From Phragmites australis (lineage: Eukaryota > Streptophyta > Magnoliopsida > Poales > Poaceae), in contig NC_084933.1 in assembly GCF_958298935.1 (NCBI RefSeq), positions 29,970,334-30,034,333 on the forward strand: a stretch of 64,000 bases of DNA, in the 5' to 3' direction. A model generated the notes under the pieces. The model searched no databases. It was not told where the DNA came from and saw only the letters and a program-made list of their open reading frames with translations. Made by a program: the position numbers and the translations under genes. Below, in pieces: positions 11,431-23,276 of this stretch (position 1 is its first letter; each line of letters starts with the position of its first letter).

Positions 11431-12462
11431 TAAACTCTTTAATATTTTTATTTAAATTGATAATATTTTTCTATTTAGATTCTAACGTACCTTAAAATTT
11501 AAGTTGAAGCAAAAATCAAGAAAAATTTGACATAAAAAAATCAAGATAACACGACTATACGGATGATATATAAAACATAAGTTCTATTTAAAATCAATCA
11601 ATATGTCTTAGCACTCAAAAAATCATAACTAGCAAAGTAACAAGAAAAAATGAACAACAAAAAACGAAACTCTTTAAGTCGATTGTATAAAGACAAGTGA
11701 ATTCAAAACTACGTCACATAAGCGTGTATATACGAATTGTATGTCTCTAACAACAAGAAGAATGACCTTACAAAATGCTAAAATTTTAATCAAAAATCAA
11801 AACAAAAATAAAAATCGGAAAGAAAAAACTTGCACACAAGGCAAGAGAAATAAGAGAGTGAAACTAGAAGGAGGAAAATTTAAACGTATAAAATAAAATA
11901 AACTTCATTACTCAGAGATGTCAACTATATTTTAGACATATTATAAAAAAATTTCTCTTAAAACTCTCAACTATTACATATACTAAGCACTAATCATCAT
12001 CTCTATTAAAACCCTAGCACAATGCTCTTATATGGGTGGTACAATAAGCTCAAATGACTTATACATCCTCTCCTGCCTTACCTCTCTATTTATAGGTCTA
12101 GTAAACTTGACTCCAAGTTTTCTAGCTTGTTTCTAAAATATCCCTATCTTGTAATACAATTCTACCTACCGTCAAGGATATTTTAGTCAAATTTTTTCTC
12201 TATTCATCGACCGGCCACGATGTCTTTTACGACTTAGCTTTGCCTTGACGCAAGCTTCATAATAGTGCTACGTACTATTCCAATCCTCTCACGATTTTGA
12301 GACCAAATCATAAAATCCTAGCACGCTTCTCAAGCGCCCCGATGATGACGAGTATCCTCCATCTTGTGATTTTTGACTGCCAGCAAGTCTCTCACGCTCC
12401 TGATCCATCAGACCATCTTTTCACTTGCAATGGCATCCCCTTTCACTTGACTTTATCGATAT
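11431..12462. other. AT-rich intergenic stretch
   Basis: About 1 kb of AT-rich DNA between the kinase relic and the solo LTR. I saw no gene, no clear repeat terminus and no long ORF. Confidence 0.3.
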
Positions 12463-12727
12463 GCCATTGTCGGTGTATCAGGAACCGGGGGTCCCTGAGT
12501 CCCGAGACCAGACCGGCCGTCCGCCACGTGTCACCATCCCGCGAGGTCCCCCCTGCAGGATGAGGAAAATCTAAGTTTCGGGAGAAGGTGCTCGGGGTCA
12601 CAGCCTCTGGTCCCCGAGCACCCCAGTTCCCCGATGACCCACAGAGTCCAAGTACCGGGAAGAAAGTGCTCGGGGAGATGCCCGCTCGGCCCCGAGTACC
12701 ATAGTCCCCCGATGGGCCGAACAGCCA

Positions 12728-13092
12728 AGTGCTCGGGAGAGAGTGCTCGGGGCGGCACGTGGCGGCCCCCGAGCACTCGGTTCCCCGACGGATCTACTAA
12801 AGTGCTCGGGAGAGAGTGCTCGGGGCTGCACGTGGCGGCCCCCGAACACTCGGTTCCCCGAAGGATCTACTCAAGTGCTCGGGAGAGAGTGCTCGGGGCT
12901 GCACGTGGCAGCCCCCGAGCACTCGGTTATCCGAAGGATCTACTCAAGTTCTCGGGAGAGAGTGCTCGGGGCTGCACGTGGCGGCCCCCGAGGACTCGGT
13001 TCCCCGAAGATCCTACAGAAGTGCTCGGGAGAGAGTGCTCGGGGCTGCACGTGGCAGCCCCCGAGCACTCGGTTCCCCGAAGGTTCGCGCAA
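12728..13092. repeat. Five tandem 73-bp palindromic units inside the solo LTR
   Basis: Units start at 12728, 12801, 12874, 12947 and 13020, each beginning AGTGCTCGGGAGAGAGTG (third base run varies slightly). Each unit contains two arms, GTGCTCGGGG and CCCCCGAGCAC, around a central CACGTGGC. Two more diverged copies precede them (about 12579-12727). Each unit can form a hairpin with arms of 14-15 bp and carries one G-box/ABRE-like core. Confidence 0.9.
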
Positions 13093-13583
13093 GATCACCC
13101 GACGTCCCGACAACCCGGAAGGATCCATCGGCGAGGTGTCAACCAGTTAAAAGTCCGAAGCCGCATTTAATGGGCATGCGCGGCCTGACATCCTGACATC
13201 CTGACATTCCCAACTGCCCACGCCGCAGTGTCAGTCCCTGTCATGCTTTGACAGAGGGGCGTGGGTCCATTAATTGCACGGGTCCCGTCCCGTATCATCC
13301 GGGGTATTTCGGGATAACGTTGCCAGGACCAAAGCGTTCCGCCTGCCGCCCTGCCCTGACAGAAGAACAAGATAGGGTGGGCGCACCGGGTGCCTCTGTG
13401 GCCGCCCGGTGGGCCCTCTCAACGGCGCCAGGACGTCCACAGTGGCGGGTGGTCGGATGTGCGCCGTATTTTTTCCACCGCCCCTGTCACTTCGCCCGGA
13501 GGGAATGATGACGTCTTTCTCCGTGGCGTCTTGGAACTCGCGCCCCCTCTTTCCCATTTGGGGTAAGTCGAGGTCGGCGTGTG

Positions 13584-13590
13584 TATAAAA
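13584..13590 (+). promoter_or_regulatory. TATA box of the solo LTR
   Basis: TATAAAA in the context GTGTATAAAAGG, about 490 bp downstream of the repeat array and 450 bp from the LTR end. This is the expected layout U3 (with repeats), then R, then U5, and gives + orientation for the ancestral element. Confidence 0.65.
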
Positions 13591-14284
13591 GGAAGGGATG
13601 GATAACACAGGAAGCGGGCACGGGAAGACCTAGTATTGATCCAAGATCACGAAACCCGACACTCTCGAAGACGCGCCCGAAAGACTCAGAATCCTCATAA
13701 GAAACCTCGAAGAACACCACAAGCAAGCTCGAGTAGAGCCAGAACAAGGGAGCCTCAAGCTCTCTGTTAGCCATACACCCTTGTAACCTGACACACAGGA
13801 AGGATATTGCATCCACACAGGAGTAGGGTATTACGCCCCCGTGCGGCCCGAACCTGTCTAAACCCCGGTGTATTTATTTCTTCTTGCACTAGGTTGATCA
13901 TCCCCCACCACCGACCGTCGCATTTATTTCCGTTTCCATTTATTTCCCCGACGAACTCGTTCAGGATCATCCCTCGGCCGAATCTTTAAAAAGGGGTCTC
14001 TCGGGATCCCTGCGACAGGAGTTCATCCTCCGACAGCCATCTTCATCATTCGTTTCATACTTTGCTTAACTTCATGCGTGCAACTAAGATCACCTTTAAC
14101 TCCGCCCCGGCCCTCCTTGATTGTCCGGCACCAAGCACCTGCTAAGCCCCAATCACCCATCATCGATCGTCAAGTTGCATTCGTCACCTAGACACCTTAA
14201 AATAAGCAAACGCATTTCTGCACATTTCAAAACATCTACAGGTTAGCACAAAATCAAAAACTTCAATTTAGAGCATATCATGTA

Positions 14285-14880
14285 GAAAACGTGAACACTG
14301 GATGTTCTGATGTGTTCTGCTCCTGAACACCAGACCATCCGATGAGTGTAACATTATTTATTCCAGAAAATTTTTGCTCTCTCCAAGAAAATATCCGGTG
14401 AAAGCTTCCGATGATCTCATATCCATCACCGAATAATCTGGTGTGTGCTAATCCACCAAACCACCCTCTTGCAACCTCTCTGCAACAAAGGTCCGGTGCA
14501 TTCTCCAGTGTTCACAATTACAACACCGGACTATCTGGCATACATAATCAAACTTGGCGTAAAAATTCTCTTCTCCGCAGAAAATACTCCAGCACTTTCA
14601 AAGTACATCACCGAATCATCTAGTGTTTTCTTTCATTTCTACTTCAGCACTGAAATGGTCCGGTGATATCCTCCGATGTAGCTACCACACTCACCGGACC
14701 TTCCGGTGCATTGATCTCTAATTTCACTCGAAAATTTCTTTCTGTGAGAAATAATCCGGCAATTACATATTGCCCATATCAGGACTTCCTTTGAATAACG
14801 GAATATCCGATGTTCACACTGAAACTTCCAGTATATGTAATTTTTCTACGTATATAGAAGAATCCGTCAATTCCAGACAC
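14285..14880. repeat. Irregular array of decayed CACCGGA/TCCGGTG motifs
   Basis: Variants of the hexamers CCGGTG and CACCGG recur roughly every 20-40 bp in alternating orientation, for example TCCGGTG near 14394, 14491, 14660 and 14705 and CACCGGAC near 14524 and 14694. Many copies are changed to CCGATG, CTGGTG or CCAGTG, which fits CpG decay. It looks like a subterminal or internal motif array of an old transposon; the family was not identified. Confidence 0.55.
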
Positions 14881-14939
14881 CATCAACTCGAGTTAGATAA
14901 GAATAAAAACAAACAACCACAAACACATACTAATTAAAT

Positions 14940-15212
14940 TTAAGATACATCAAATATTATCAATATCTGATTAGATACAAAATAAAATACCTTTTTACTT
15001 GTTTTCTCAACATCGGACACGGCAGCGGACATGAGGTCGGCATCGTACCGGCTAAACACGCCGTCGCCCTTGGTGGACAGGTCGTACGACATGAGCTGTG
15101 GCATATAGTGACGCTGCAGCATTTGTGATGCATGGCTGCCGTGCAAGCAAAGGCAATGCATTAAATTCATACTGTGAGTGTGGATTGCAGGTAATTCAGG
15201 GGAGTCCTTCAT
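14940..15212 (-). other. Possible exon relic, unrecognised
   Basis: An open 90-codon stretch has exon-like composition in its middle (HYMPQLMSYDLSTKGDGVF and ADLMSAAVSDVEKTSK) and ends near a donor-like AAG|GTATTTT. No second exon is visible nearby and I do not recognise the protein. It may be a transposed gene fragment. Confidence 0.3.
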
Positions 15213-16129
15213 ATTTCAGAAGCAGAAGTGCTGTGAATCGGATACAGATAATGTAGGATGCTCTTAATTAGTCTTGTAAAAACTCGTGTAACACTAGATT
15301 TTTAAAAAATAATGAGGATGTTAGGAAAACGCGGGAGCGACATATTTGCAGTATTATTGGCTAAGGATTGAGAATTTGCGGTGATCCACCGCTGAATTAT
15401 ACAGGCCATCTCCTGTTACAAGAACATCAGGCTAAATTGTGTGATGTTTTTGTTTTCCACAGTTATCCGAAGTGTGTAATAATTTAAGAAACATTATTTG
15501 CTTGCCTTCCTGTAGTTCTATTTTTTTTTCTTTAGAGTGCATTTCCTGTAGATATGGCAACATCTGAACTATGCAGTTGTGAACTTGTGATGCAATCGAT
15601 AAAAATATGGTGCCTTTTTACTTGTATTTCGAAATAAATTTGATGAATGGTATCTTGAATTATTACTTCTTTGATGTTAAAGCTGCAAATGTAAAAAAAA
15701 AAAACTATTTTTTCCCTAAATATGATGATGCTACTGAAAAAGTTGTACCATGAATTGCAGCATTGGAGAAAGACCTAACATTGATAGAGGCGCGCTCAAT
15801 TACTAGCATCACTACTAATAAGCAATTGATTGAGGCATGTGGTGAAAGATATTGACACCAAAAACCCAAAGTAACACTTATCTGCAATCCAGATCAATCT
15901 CCTAAGATGACAACTATGCTGAACTGGAGGGGATATTCCAATATTTTTGCTTTCTTATTTTTGGACACCTCTTTTTAACTTCTGCAGCGCAGTATTACAA
16001 TGGTTGGGATCTCATTGTTCATGATGTCAAAGTGAAGCCGTCGAATTAAGATCAAACTCCGAAATGATGGTTGGTATTTCCGAGAATTTGAGTAGGCTAC
16101 AAGGAAGCACACGACTTGACCCAGGATCC
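15213..16129. other. AT-rich intergenic stretch
   Basis: No gene or repeat terminus was recognised. ORFs are short and of non-coding composition. Confidence 0.3.
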
Positions 16130-16340
16130 AAATTCTATAGAATAAGTGATTTTATAGGAGAAATAATTTTTTACTCAAAGTGATTATTTAGTTATTCTTT
16201 AAGATAAATTTTACCAAAAAGATGATTTTACATGAGAAGTGAATTAGAAGAAACTATTTTTTTACTTATAACATCTAGTTCATTTTAAATAATCAGTCCA
16301 ACATATTTCACTCGAAGAGTTAAAAATTAAAAATTGCTAT
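16130..16340. repeat. Dispersed AT-rich repeat, copy 1
   Basis: Resembles 50680-50910 in the same orientation. Shared landmarks in order are AATTCT near the start, AATAATT, GAAGAAACTATTTTTT, a CACATATTTCA-like block and AAAAATTAAAAA. The family is unnamed here and probably a non-autonomous transposon. Confidence 0.5.
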
Positions 16341-16751
16341 TTTAATATGCTGCATTCTTTTGGAGCTCCGCTAAACAGGACACAGCCATTGTAGCTTGCA
16401 CTCACTTGCATTGCATCGATCCATTCAAAAAACAGAGTACAAAAAAGAAAAGCCATCAAATGGATTGCCGCCTCTGCTTTGACCTGCCTTCGCGGCTTCG
16501 CCTACGCTCTGCCGAATCTGTTCACCCTACGATCGCAGACTTCAGTGTCCGTCTCTACTGTCTAGTCTAGCCTACTTCACATACTCCAGTCAAAACACGC
16601 CAATGTGAAACGTACGCATGCCCCTCTTCGCAAAATCTTCTGAACGGAATGGCTGTAAATGTTACGAAATTCTACGAGGAAACTGCTGACACTCCTACCA
16701 AGTATTAGGTTTTGAGTAGTGCTAGTAACAGTTGTACTAGAAACCATCTGA

Positions 16752-16966
16752 GGACATATTTGGTTGCCTTGTCAATCTAGCTTGGCTCATCTCGCTCAAC
16801 ATGGCTAGCTTTGCCAGCGTTAGTGAGCCGTTTCAGCTCTCTCGGACTGGTGAAGCAAATCTTGGAAATTACAGGCATGAGATAGCAAGTAAGATAATCA
16901 AATTTTTGATTTCTTATTCGGCCAAGCAAGACAAGAGCCAAAAAAAAAAAAAAATCCAAACACGCC
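16752..16966. mobile_element. Tourist-like MITE
   Basis: Ends GGACATATTTGGTT and CCAAACACGCCC are imperfect inverses differing by transitions. Flanks are TGA and TAA, compatible with a decayed 3-bp target duplication of the PIF/Harbinger type. Short inner matches (CTTGGCTC / GAGCCAAA) support a foldback structure. Confidence 0.6.
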
Positions 16967-18675
16967 CTAAATTTCACTGCTCAATTACGTTTTGATGCTA
17001 GTACTCCTGCTCGTACTGGAGTAAATTTCCTTGACAAACGTTTTGGAGTAGTAGTACTCCTGCTAGTACCAGGTCAGCAGCTGTCTGCTCGTACACAGGT
17101 CTAAGTTCGCTCTGGGACAATGTAGAACGGCAAAAGAGAAGAGCATTCACTCCTCGTGTTCAATTTTTTTGCTCCCTTTACTACTAAAGAGAAGCGAAGC
17201 TCATTCATTGTGGAAGTCAGGGGAAGTTGAATGCTCCTCGATCGTCAAGGAAATCGTTTGAACCTGAATCCTGAAAAAGAGCTCTGGGCACAACCTGCGT
17301 TTGCCGCTGCAGCAGGCCGGCTTAACGGCACGATCCGATTCCGATAAGATAATCAGATCGAGCTCTGCTGTTGGATACTCCTTCTTGCTTGCTGCTAACC
17401 TGCCATGCAGTTAGTAGTATCTGATACCTGAATTTTTCGACGACGATTTCGTCAGTGCGCATTGCATAGCTCCCTCTCTCTCCCTCTCTTCTCCCTCTCT
17501 CTCTCTCTCTCTCTGAGCAGATCAAGACACGGTTGGACGTCGACGGGGGCAAAGGCAACCAAGGGAATTGTAGAGGATGCAGGTAGTTTTCTATGCTCGT
17601 CACGTGCCGCTGCTTCCGGGGCGGCCCTCCCCTGTCTCCAGCCGGCCTCCACTAGTGCAGCGACCGCTCTACGCGCCTCACCGAAAGTCGCTTTTCACCC
17701 TTCCACGCAGAGCCGTCCCGGAAATGGCAGCTGCGAGAAATAAATCCGGAGAGAAATACAGGCAAAGTTTCCGTTTCTGCATCATGATGTCCTCCAAATA
17801 AAATCCCCGGTACCTCGTCTAACTGCACTTGAAAGCCGGGAACGAGGATACGCACTACAAACAAACGCGTATACGTTGCTAAGTTAGGGCCAGTTTAGTA
17901 TGCATACAAGCAGTCAGGGGTGGAGGATAGTTGTGGCAAGTGAGACTGTGGTTCCTTTGTCTAACAAATTTTATATATTTTATAATATATTTTTCTCTCG
18001 ATTCAACAAATTTTATATATTTATAGTGCATTTTAAATCTAAACTCTCATATTTTATTAATTCAACTACCTATAATTTTGTTAGAATCTATTTACCTTCG
18101 TCATCCTAATTTGAATTCAAGCTCCGCCACTGCAAGCAGTGACGGGCGGACGATGGATTACTAGGGGCCTTACCTCCTTCCTACCAAAGCCCCTGCCCCT
18201 CCACCTCCTTATTCATCTTCGTCCTCTTTTTCTCCCTAGTGTATATTCTTCCTCTCATAAAGCATCAACAGGTAGAGGGGCTTAAACACCCCAGCTCCCT
18301 GATGGATCCACCACTGCATACGGCCTACGGTTACTTAGGTTTGCCAAAACCAGTCTACATACCTACCTCAACTTACTTGTGACGGACAACAACACCTTAA
18401 CTTGACTTTTTCTAATTATTAAGAAAGCATTTCTACAATTTTACACCGAATACTCTTCTTTCAATATAATCAAATATGTCTAAGACAAATGTGGCAAATA
18501 ACAACAATATTTAGGACGTGTTTGGAATGATGCATTTCCATATAATGATACTGCATTTCTTTTAAAGTATGCTTCGAAGGTCCCTTAATTAGCTTCCAGC
18601 CAAACAAGACCTCGGTAATGCTCCAAGTTGTTAAATAAATAGACACTTTTAGATTTAATTTAATTTTTAGATAAG
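16967..18675. other. Intergenic; simple repeats only
   Basis: Contains a CT-rich run (about 17470-17515) and a GC-rich patch (17530-17740) with unrecognised short ORFs. Text resembling old transposon ends occurs near 18110-18320 and 18515-18610. No gene can be supported. Confidence 0.3.
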
Positions 18676-19269
18676 TCATAAATAAAAACTAATAAATAAA
18701 AAGATCGTATAGCGATAGTTCAATATAAGCATGTAAGTAACAGAATTACATATATAACACTCGAATGTAATCACTAACACAAACATCACGGAATTATCCA
18801 GCATGGTAAACATGACTAAATAGAAACTGATCATAGCGCACGTATCGATCGTCAGCGTGAGACACATAAACATCCACAATGGGGATGCAGAAGACGATGA
18901 CAACCAGGAAGCAGATCAGGAGCGTGTGATGGCAGCGTGAAAGCAAATCATGAGCAGTCACACAAAACGCTTACCAAAAACCTTATTCGTCATTTCCTGA
19001 TACAGGATCCTCAAAAACATGGGTTTCATAGATCTGTTCTCTAGATCACCTAATTGCGTATATGCTTTTGTGGCAATGGCCGACAGGTATATAGAAAAAA
19101 CCGTATGGATGAGACACGTCACGATCGAATTCTTAACTGACACGATTTTCATATATACCTGCAAAAGGAGGTCACATTTGCACAAGCTATTGAACCCGAC
19201 TGCAGTGGAGCATTCACACAGGTGTCGTTCACCCACACCCTTGGTCACGGCCCGATCATGGCAGTGCAA
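18676..19269 (-). other. Two short hydrophobic ORFs, unrecognised
   Basis: ORFs at 18676-18903 (75 aa, mostly hydrophobic) and 18958-19269 (103 aa) lie in tandem on the minus strand. The second has an acceptor-like TTTTGCAG followed by VYMKIVSVKNS and later AYTQLGDLENRSMKPMFLRI. They could be exons of a decayed membrane-protein gene, but I cannot assign a family or show a full reading frame. Confidence 0.25.
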
Positions 19270-20700
19270 GACGAATGTATGTATATTCTCGTAGTTCTTT
19301 TATCCATACATGCTAAATAGGTGGAGAAGATAACTCCAAATTAATCTCGTTCATCTCCATTAAAAAAATATGACTAAAAGATACAACTCACCTATATTTA
19401 GTTTAGACTTTAAATTTTATTTAAAATTCTTCTTAAATATAATGAACTAAGCCCATATAACGTCAAGTGTTACAGGTTAGAGGGAATAGGGAACCTGCAG
19501 TTGACGACACTATTTGTACTTGAAACAGTAGTACCCCGATCTATGATGATTGATCCCCTAAATTAATATCAGCTCCTTATAAGCAACTGTTTGTAGTGAC
19601 AATTCCATGCCAAGTATAGGTGGCAAGTCTTTTCTCCCTTTATTGCAACCTCATTATCCAATCCTTTCTTGATGAATTGAATCCTGTAGAAGGACAGTCA
19701 TCATACTACGTGGGAATATAAAACCGGGATAGCAACAACAATAAACCGGTTGGACCGCAAAGATGGCAACGGCTCGGCCGGCAAATAATTGCGATTTGCG
19801 GGGAGCCGGGGACATGTAATCAACAAGGCCAGTTCATCACGAAATTAAGTTCGGCAACGGTGACAGAGGGACAGATCTCGACCGCCAAGATCGAGTCTTT
19901 GTCCAGAGTTGTCTACACTGACAGCTAATCGACGCGAGATGCTGGATGATCTGTTCGCACAGGTGATCGATCGTGGGCAATTACTGAGCTTCAGTAGTTT
20001 CGTACTGCTGCTGCTGAGTAGCTAATTACACCACTGGATGTAGTCATTGATAAATCACATCCGATATTTTATTAGAACCAGTGAATTCAATTTGCGCAAA
20101 TGGTAGCTTGTTGCTCATGTGTTTCCCTTTTATATACGTTATAAAACCTTGCATTTCTGACATTGTTCATTTACTATGAACTTATTGGACTTGATTTATA
20201 AATATGAAGGGGGGTATTTGGGACAAATATCTTCCTATTCTAACAAAAAAAAAATCAGCTAATTTCTCGGTGCATATTGACACGATATCATGCTGTTGGA
20301 TGGAACAATGTCTCTCATTCATCTTACACCCCTTTCCAAAGAAGTGACATCTATATTCATATCCTTTCTTCTCAAGCCCCTCATTTATTTGTGTGCTTTC
20401 TACACGCAACGCACGACGGCATGAGCTACAGCTCTCCGCTCGGTTGCGTTCCTCGTGCTGCGGGTGCACTTCGCTCTTAAGACAGACGGGATTTCTATTA
20501 CCTTCAGCGTTTAAATAATATTTTTTTTACAGTTCTCATCAAAAAAGATTTCCAATATCATTTTTTTCAGGATAAATTTCTCTCTACTTTTTCTTCACGA
20601 TTTACTCGAAGGTAAGCTATTGAAAACGAGAGAAAATAAAGAGAATAAAAACGGAGAAGTGAATCGGAAAACAAACGAAATGAAGGAAATATAGTTGAAG
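19270..20700. other. Intergenic stretch
   Basis: No gene recognised. Short ORFs at 20182-20480 on both strands have no familiar sequence. Confidence 0.3.
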
Positions 20701-20817
20701 ATGATCTAACTAATAGTCGTGCTTCATTTTATTCTGCCAACTCCATACGTGAGGATAGTGTCATCGACATGGATTAAAATGCCCATTTGTGTGTGTTGGG
20801 CTTTTTGTGTGTGTGTG

Positions 20818-21063
20818 TGGGGGGGGGGGGGTGGAAAATTTCAATTTTTAATTGTTTTTTTCCAAATCTTTGGCTTTTGTGTTCAAAGTTTTGATTCTTT
20901 TTAGTTGAAAGTAGAAATTAGAATTGAAAGATCCTAATCCTTTTTTTTGGGGGGGGGGGGGGGGGAATTTACAACTTTTAATCGTTTTTTTCAAATCTTT
21001 GGTTTTTATGTTCAAAGTTTTGATTCCTTTGTGTTGAAAGTAGAAATTAGAATTGAAAGATCG
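20818..21063. repeat. Tandem duplication, unit about 130 bp, each led by a G run
   Basis: Two copies, starting with G runs at about 20818 and 20949, continue with the same order of blocks: TTTTAATTG or its variant, TCAAAGTTTTGATTC, and GAAAGTAGAAATTAGAATTG. Differences are few. The G homopolymers probably mark the duplication junction. Confidence 0.75.
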
Positions 21064-22833
21064 TGATTTTGTGTATAAAGTTCAGCTTAGTTGAAAGTTA
21101 AGTGTTGAAATTTCTTTTGTAGTTTTTCATTCCCATTTGTTGGATCACTTTGCATGCGTCCTCACACAAAAGAAAAAGAAAAAGAAAACATCTTGTGTAT
21201 CTTTTGAACTTGATGAAGAATGTAGAACATTGGTGCTGGCCACTCTCAATATATATTAGATCATGAAAATGATAGTTGTGTTCTAAGTTATCTTTTTTAT
21301 TTCTAACAAAATAAAAGAAGCAGTAACCTGAAGAGAGAGAAAACAGAACGAAAGGGGGCAATGCAATTGGTTAAGTAAGAAAAAAAAATCAAATTGTTAA
21401 TAAAATCTGGAAGTGCATTAATTGGCATTGGAGGTGATCGATCAATGTGTTCACCACTTCACTCCCACCTTTTCAGGGAAAAAAGGATCGCCTTTTCTCT
21501 TGATCTCTTCATCAAGAAGACTCCCTACAATCCATTACATTCCCTTGTTGATGCTGCAGTACTAACAATATCGTATACCTCAAGGGTTTGTTGCTTTGCA
21601 TGTTCACGTCGTATGGCATTGACGGTGTCGTGGCTGCCGCTGTCGCCGTTTTGCTGCTGCGTGCTGTGTATGAGAGCGCGACACCGTCGGTCCGGCAACG
21701 TCGATGTGCGGCTGATCAAGCGTTAGCGGCGCGGCGCCGTTTCCGGCGGACGTGGAAGGCTCCGAGACAAACTGGTGATCCTCGTGCCTTCGTCATATCC
21801 ACCGCGGCTCTCCCAGTGTCTCACCTCGTCGTGCCTTGCAGCCTGCGCGTGAAGCGCAGTCGGCCGGCTGATCACTCCTGCTTTTTGAACCTGATGCCGT
21901 CACCTATATCATAAGAAACACTCTCTGCTCCCTCTTCTAGTGCATGCATTGGATTAATGATCAGCTGTTGGTACCACAGTGATGTTCCTGCTTGTTCCGA
22001 GTGATAGTAATTGTTGTAGCTTTGTTACCCTCTAGAAGTTTGGGAGAGAGGGGGTGGGAAGGGGAAGAGGGGGGGCTTGAGGTAGCAGAAGATCAGTCAC
22101 GATGGACAAAAACATGTGACATGGCTATTGTGGTGGCAAAACCAGCCAGGGGTGATGTGGTCAGGTCAGGTATTACAAGAACAAGAGGTTAAGTAAATCA
22201 GCAAAAAAATTAGGGGTTAAGTAAACTCTTGAGATAATTTAGGGGAGTAAAATTGATCATTTGCTTTTTAGAAAATAAAAAAATGACCTTTTCGCACTCC
22301 TGAGTAGACAAAAGATTGACTTTTCCGCACATGTGCGCTCCAGATAGAGACCACTATTTTCCGTAGAACAAACGGAAGAACGAAAAGCCAAAGGTTGCTC
22401 AAACATTTTACGGCGGCCAAGAGATGCAAATCAACAACTATACAATCAATATTCCAGCAGAAATAATAGATCAAGGAAATGAAAATATGTCTAGATGTAA
22501 GCAAGCTAGAAACCCTATACTCATATCTCTATCTCTTTCAATCAACATAATAGCCTTGCTGTCCACTTCGCAAGCCAATCAAATACAAGGAAAAAAACAG
22601 CAATAAAATTAGACAAAGTGGGAAAAAACTAGGGAAAAAAGAAGAAAGGGAAGCAGAAGAGAATAGTAATACTACACGCTCCTCTCTTCTCCTTCTCATT
22701 CTTCTCCTCCTCGCCATGCACGCGCGCGCGCACGCACCAAGACCAGCTTGCGCGCGCGCCCAGGCCCCAGCGATGGCAATGGACGCGCCGGCCGGCCAGG
22801 CCACGCACAGTAACGAGCAGCTAAGGTAGCTAC
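21064..22833. other. Intergenic, downstream side of the CLE gene
   Basis: Short ORFs at 21394-21914 have no recognisable similarity. The 22600-22830 part probably includes the CLE 3' UTR and a CG dinucleotide-rich run (CACGCGCGCGCGC region near 22720). Confidence 0.3.
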
Positions 22834-23124
22834 TCATCTGTTGTGCAACGGGTTGGGGCCCGTCGGCACGCGGCGCTTGTCCTCGTCCACCAGCTCGTCC
22901 CCGCCGCCGGCGCGCCACCGCCGGCCTAGCCCGATGCTGACGAGGCCGACGACCATGACGTCAAACGCGCTCCTCCTGCCGCTGCTCGCCGCTGCCGCCT
23001 CGCTGCCACCCCCCTCGCTTCTGGTGCCCGGCACGGCGCGCGACTCCGCGGCGCACGCGGCCGCGAGGAGCACTAAGCACGCCACCACCGCCGCGCGAGA
23101 CCACCGCCTCCTCATGACGCGCAC
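22834..23124 (-). CDS. CLE (CLAVATA3/ESR-related) peptide hormone precursor
   Basis: An intronless 96-residue precursor. After a short basic N terminus a hydrophobic signal peptide spans about residues 8-30 (VVACLVLLAAACAAESRA). A variable Gly/Ala/Arg-rich linker follows, and the protein ends with the CLE box KRRVPTGPNPLHNR. The mature 12-mer is residues 84-95, with the two prolines normally hydroxylated (P87, P90) and the invariant Gly89 and His94 present; one extra Arg follows. CLE peptides are secreted and read by LRR receptor kinases to control meristem, vascular or root development. The exact receptor and tissue cannot be told from sequence. Acidic residues (DELVDEDK) just before the box fit the usual processing site. 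Nearest genes are far away on both sides, so it stands alone. Confidence 0.92.
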   Translation of the reverse strand: MRVMRRRWSRAAVVACLVLLAAACAAESRAVPGTRSEGGGSEAAAASSGRRSAFDVMVVGLVSIGLGRRWRAGGGDELVDEDKRRVPTGPNPLHNR

Positions 23125-23240
23125 GCAACCTCAGCGCGTGCAGCGACCGGTGGTGACGATCGGTGACGCGGCGCGGCAGGCTTAACTAACGAGCTAAATG
23201 GAAAAGGTTTTGACGTGCGGATCGAGCTAAGCTAGCTGTT

Positions 23241-23276
23241 GGGAGGAGGAGGAGGAGGAGGAGGAGGGGAGGGGGG
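23241..23276. repeat. GGA microsatellite
   Basis: About eight GGA triplets followed by G-rich sequence, 120-150 bp upstream of the CLE start. It lies in the CLE promoter or leader. Confidence 0.85.

Larger units (their letters stand above)
12468..14035. mobile_element. Solo LTR with 5-bp target duplication
   Basis: Begins TGTCGGTGTATC and ends CTCCGACA, so the termini are the inverted TGTCGG/CCGACA. It is flanked on both sides by GCCAT (12463-12467 and 14036-14040). The length of 1568 bp, TG..CA ends, an internal TATA box and the absence of any internal domain make it a single LTR left by recombination between the two LTRs of a retrotransposon. The sequence type (GAACCGGGGGTCCC near the start) is common in grass Gypsy LTRs. 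The perfect target duplication and clean termini suggest a fairly recent insertion. ORFs reported inside it come from its repeats. Confidence 0.92.

Noticed and set aside
12728..13092. CRISPR-like array of regular repeats
   Set aside because: Units are contiguous without distinct spacers and lie inside a plant LTR.
12634..13196. Overlapping repetitive ORFs of 126-178 codons
   Set aside because: They arise because the 73-bp LTR repeat is open in several frames; there is no gene-like start or protein similarity.
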